64,000 nt of DNA from JAUIIK01 sp041390865 (GTDB lineage Bacteria; Chloroflexota; Chloroflexia; Thermomicrobiales; CFX8): assembly GCA_041390865.1 (NCBI GenBank), contig JAWKPC010000001.1:434001-498000 (forward strand), in the 5' to 3' direction. The translations under genes and the position numbers were made by a program. The stretch's first letter is position 1. The number at the start of each line of letters is the position of its first letter. The notes under the pieces are model-generated. The model had not been told where the DNA came from and searched no databases. It saw nothing but the letters and a program-made list of their open reading frames with translations. Positions 62,852-64,000 of the stretch are shown here, in pieces.

Positions 62852-63782
62852 GTGGGACGATTTGTGATTCGCCGGATCCTCTACTTGATTCCGACGATCT
62901 TCGCGGTTTCTCTGATCACGTTTATCGTGATGCACGCAACGCCTGGCAGCCCGTTCCAACCGACAGGCGGAAACGCCAATCCGTTGCCGCCCGATGCGCT
63001 TGCGAACCTCGAACGTGAGTATGGCCTCGATAAGCCGTACTACGAGCAGTACGCCCGGTTCATGTTCAAGGCTGCCCAACTCGACTTCGGAACATCGTTC
63101 TACTACCGCACCCGACAGGTTTCCGACATCATCCGGGAGACGTTCCCGGTCTCGCTGCACCTCGGCGTCATGGCGCTCGGTTTTGCAATGATCGTGGGGA
63201 TTCCGCTCGGTGTCCTCGGGGCAATTCGCCAGAACAGCGTCATCGACTACATGGCGAGTGTTTCGGCGGTACTGGGCGTCTCGTTGCCGAATTTCGTTCT
63301 GGCGATCTTATTTATCTGGTTATTTGTATTGGTCGTACCCATCATCCCCAGAACGGGGGTTGGGATTCCCCGTTGACTGGATCCTTCCGACGCTCGCGCT
63401 CGGACTCGGCCCGCTCGGAATCCTGGCCCGCTATACGCGCTCCAGCGTCGTTGAAGTCCTCAACCAGGACTTTATCCGGACGGCGGAAGCAAAGGGACTT
63501 CGGGAACGCCAGGTGGTCATCCGCCACGTGCTCAAGAACGGTCTGATCCCGCCGCTGACGATTCTCGGCCCGATGTTCGCGGCCATCACGACGGGTTCGT
63601 TCTTCGTCGAATCGGTCTTCAGGGTCCCGGGGATGGGACGCTTCTTCGTCGAGAGTATGCAGTCCCGAGACTATCCCATGATCATGGCAGTGATTCTGCT
63701 CTACGGCGTCCTGCTGGCAGTCATGAACATCGTGGTTGACGTCATGTACGCGGTTGTCGATCCACGCATCAGACTCAGTTAG
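62852..63782 (+). CDS. oppB: Oligopeptide/dipeptide ABC transporter permease (OppB/DppB type), apparent frameshift
   Basis: A polytopic permease starting GTG 62852 after GGGAGGGAG: MGRFVIRRILYLIPTIFAVS. The frame runs to VVPIIPRTGVGIPR and stops at 63374-63376. The rest (GFPVDWILPTLALGLGPLGI, EAA loop IRTAEAKGLRERQVV, GSFFVESVFRVPGMGRFF) is in another frame. One extra G in the run of five at 63355-63359 explains it, giving a normal length of about 309. Probably takes up peptides together with the downstream gene. Identity with the opp ATPases at 54-56 kb is not proven. Confidence 0.87.
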
Positions 63783-63792
63783 GAACTATTTA

Positions 63793-64000
63793 ATGAGTAC
63801 AGTAGGCAGAGAAGAAAGCGATCGCGTCGTCGCTCCCGACACGTCCGTGGACCAGTTGGATACTGAACAGCAGAATGCGCTCGCAGAGGGAGTTAGGGCG
63901 CACCGGACGCTATGGCATGACGCCGTAAGGCGGATGATCGCCAACCGAATGGCTATGATCGGCGCGGTCATCATCGGCATCATCCTGTTCCTCGCGATTT
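63793..64000 (+). CDS. oppC: Oligopeptide/dipeptide ABC transporter permease (OppC/DppC type), 5' part only
   Basis: The first 69 codons of a permease run off the right edge of the window. An acidic-polar cytoplasmic N-terminus (about 1-45) leads to WHDAVRRMIANRMAMIGAVI and the first membrane helix (IIGIILFLAI), the OppC/DppC pattern. ATG 63793, 10 bases after the oppB stop. Rest of the protein not seen. Confidence 0.85.
   Translation, partial: MSTVGREESDRVVAPDTSVDQLDTEQQNALAEGVRAHRTLWHDAVRRMIANRMAMIGAVIIGIILFLAI

Overview
This window looks like chromosomal DNA from a high-GC, free-living heterotrophic bacterium. I infer a member of Chloroflexota (Thermomicrobia-like). The hints are a DUF3090 protein, a DUF951 protein, an NFACT/RqcH protein, a coiled-coil gene between coaD and DUF177-rpmF, and frequent GTG/TTG starts with very short or overlapping gene junctions. 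This placement rests on family knowledge and was not tested with a tree. I saw no rRNA, tRNA, CRISPR array, transposase, prophage or plasmid gene.

Layout. 1-3.8 kb (minus): two acetylxylan-esterase-type hydrolases (one cut by the window edge), a D-aminoacylase-like amidohydrolase and RNase Z. 3.9-19.6 kb (mostly plus): a catabolic and accessory stretch with two gamma-glutamyltransferases, two M20 peptidase-family proteins, panE-panB, a glycoside-hydrolase-like lipoprotein, an SDR, a threonine dehydratase, GNAT acetyltransferases and a few small unknowns. 19.7-33 kb (plus): a compact housekeeping run, prfA-prmC-recG-rsmD-coaD-(coiled coil)-DUF177-rpmF-fabH-fabD-fabG-accC-nusB-acpP, then tatC. 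33.0-33.65 kb is a gene-free block of inverted and direct repeats. 33.6-42.8 kb (minus): NFACT, a SIS-domain protein and an iron-sulfur assembly region (SufT-like, Rieske, SufU, SufD, SufB, SufC) headed by a Fur-family regulator with a recognisable promoter and palindromic operator. 43-48 kb: rhodanese, a phosphoribosyltransferase, a SAM-I riboswitch followed by metX, a membrane protein, DUF951 and pyrB. 48-53.9 kb: an M50 protease with CBS domains, an Rrf2/IscR-like regulator with a cysteine desulfurase, and a minus-strand M50-HD-scpA-scpB operon. 53.9-64 kb: oligopeptide ABC ATPases (oppF, oppD), ilvE, dprA, topA, a glycosyltransferase, a ROK kinase, and dipeptide/oligopeptide permease genes running off the right edge.

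How it fits together. Peptide uptake (opp/dpp) together with two GGTs, M20 family members, a D-aminoacylase and amino-acid enzymes suggests a peptide and amino-acid scavenging lifestyle. Fe-S assembly looks like a hybrid: SUF scaffold genes without sufS, and an IscR-like regulator plus an IscS-type desulfurase about 10 kb away.

The most notable structural signals are the SAM-I riboswitch with a near-consensus promoter, the Fur-type operator/promoter, a two-hairpin alternative structure before the rhodanese gene, and the repeat block after tatC. Five genes that should be intact carry reading-frame disruptions: sufB, rhodanese, the phosphoribosyltransferase, scpA and the oppB-type permease. All five lie in the right-hand 24 kb and none were recognised in the left-hand 40 kb. 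Local sequence error is my leading explanation, but it needs read-level checking.
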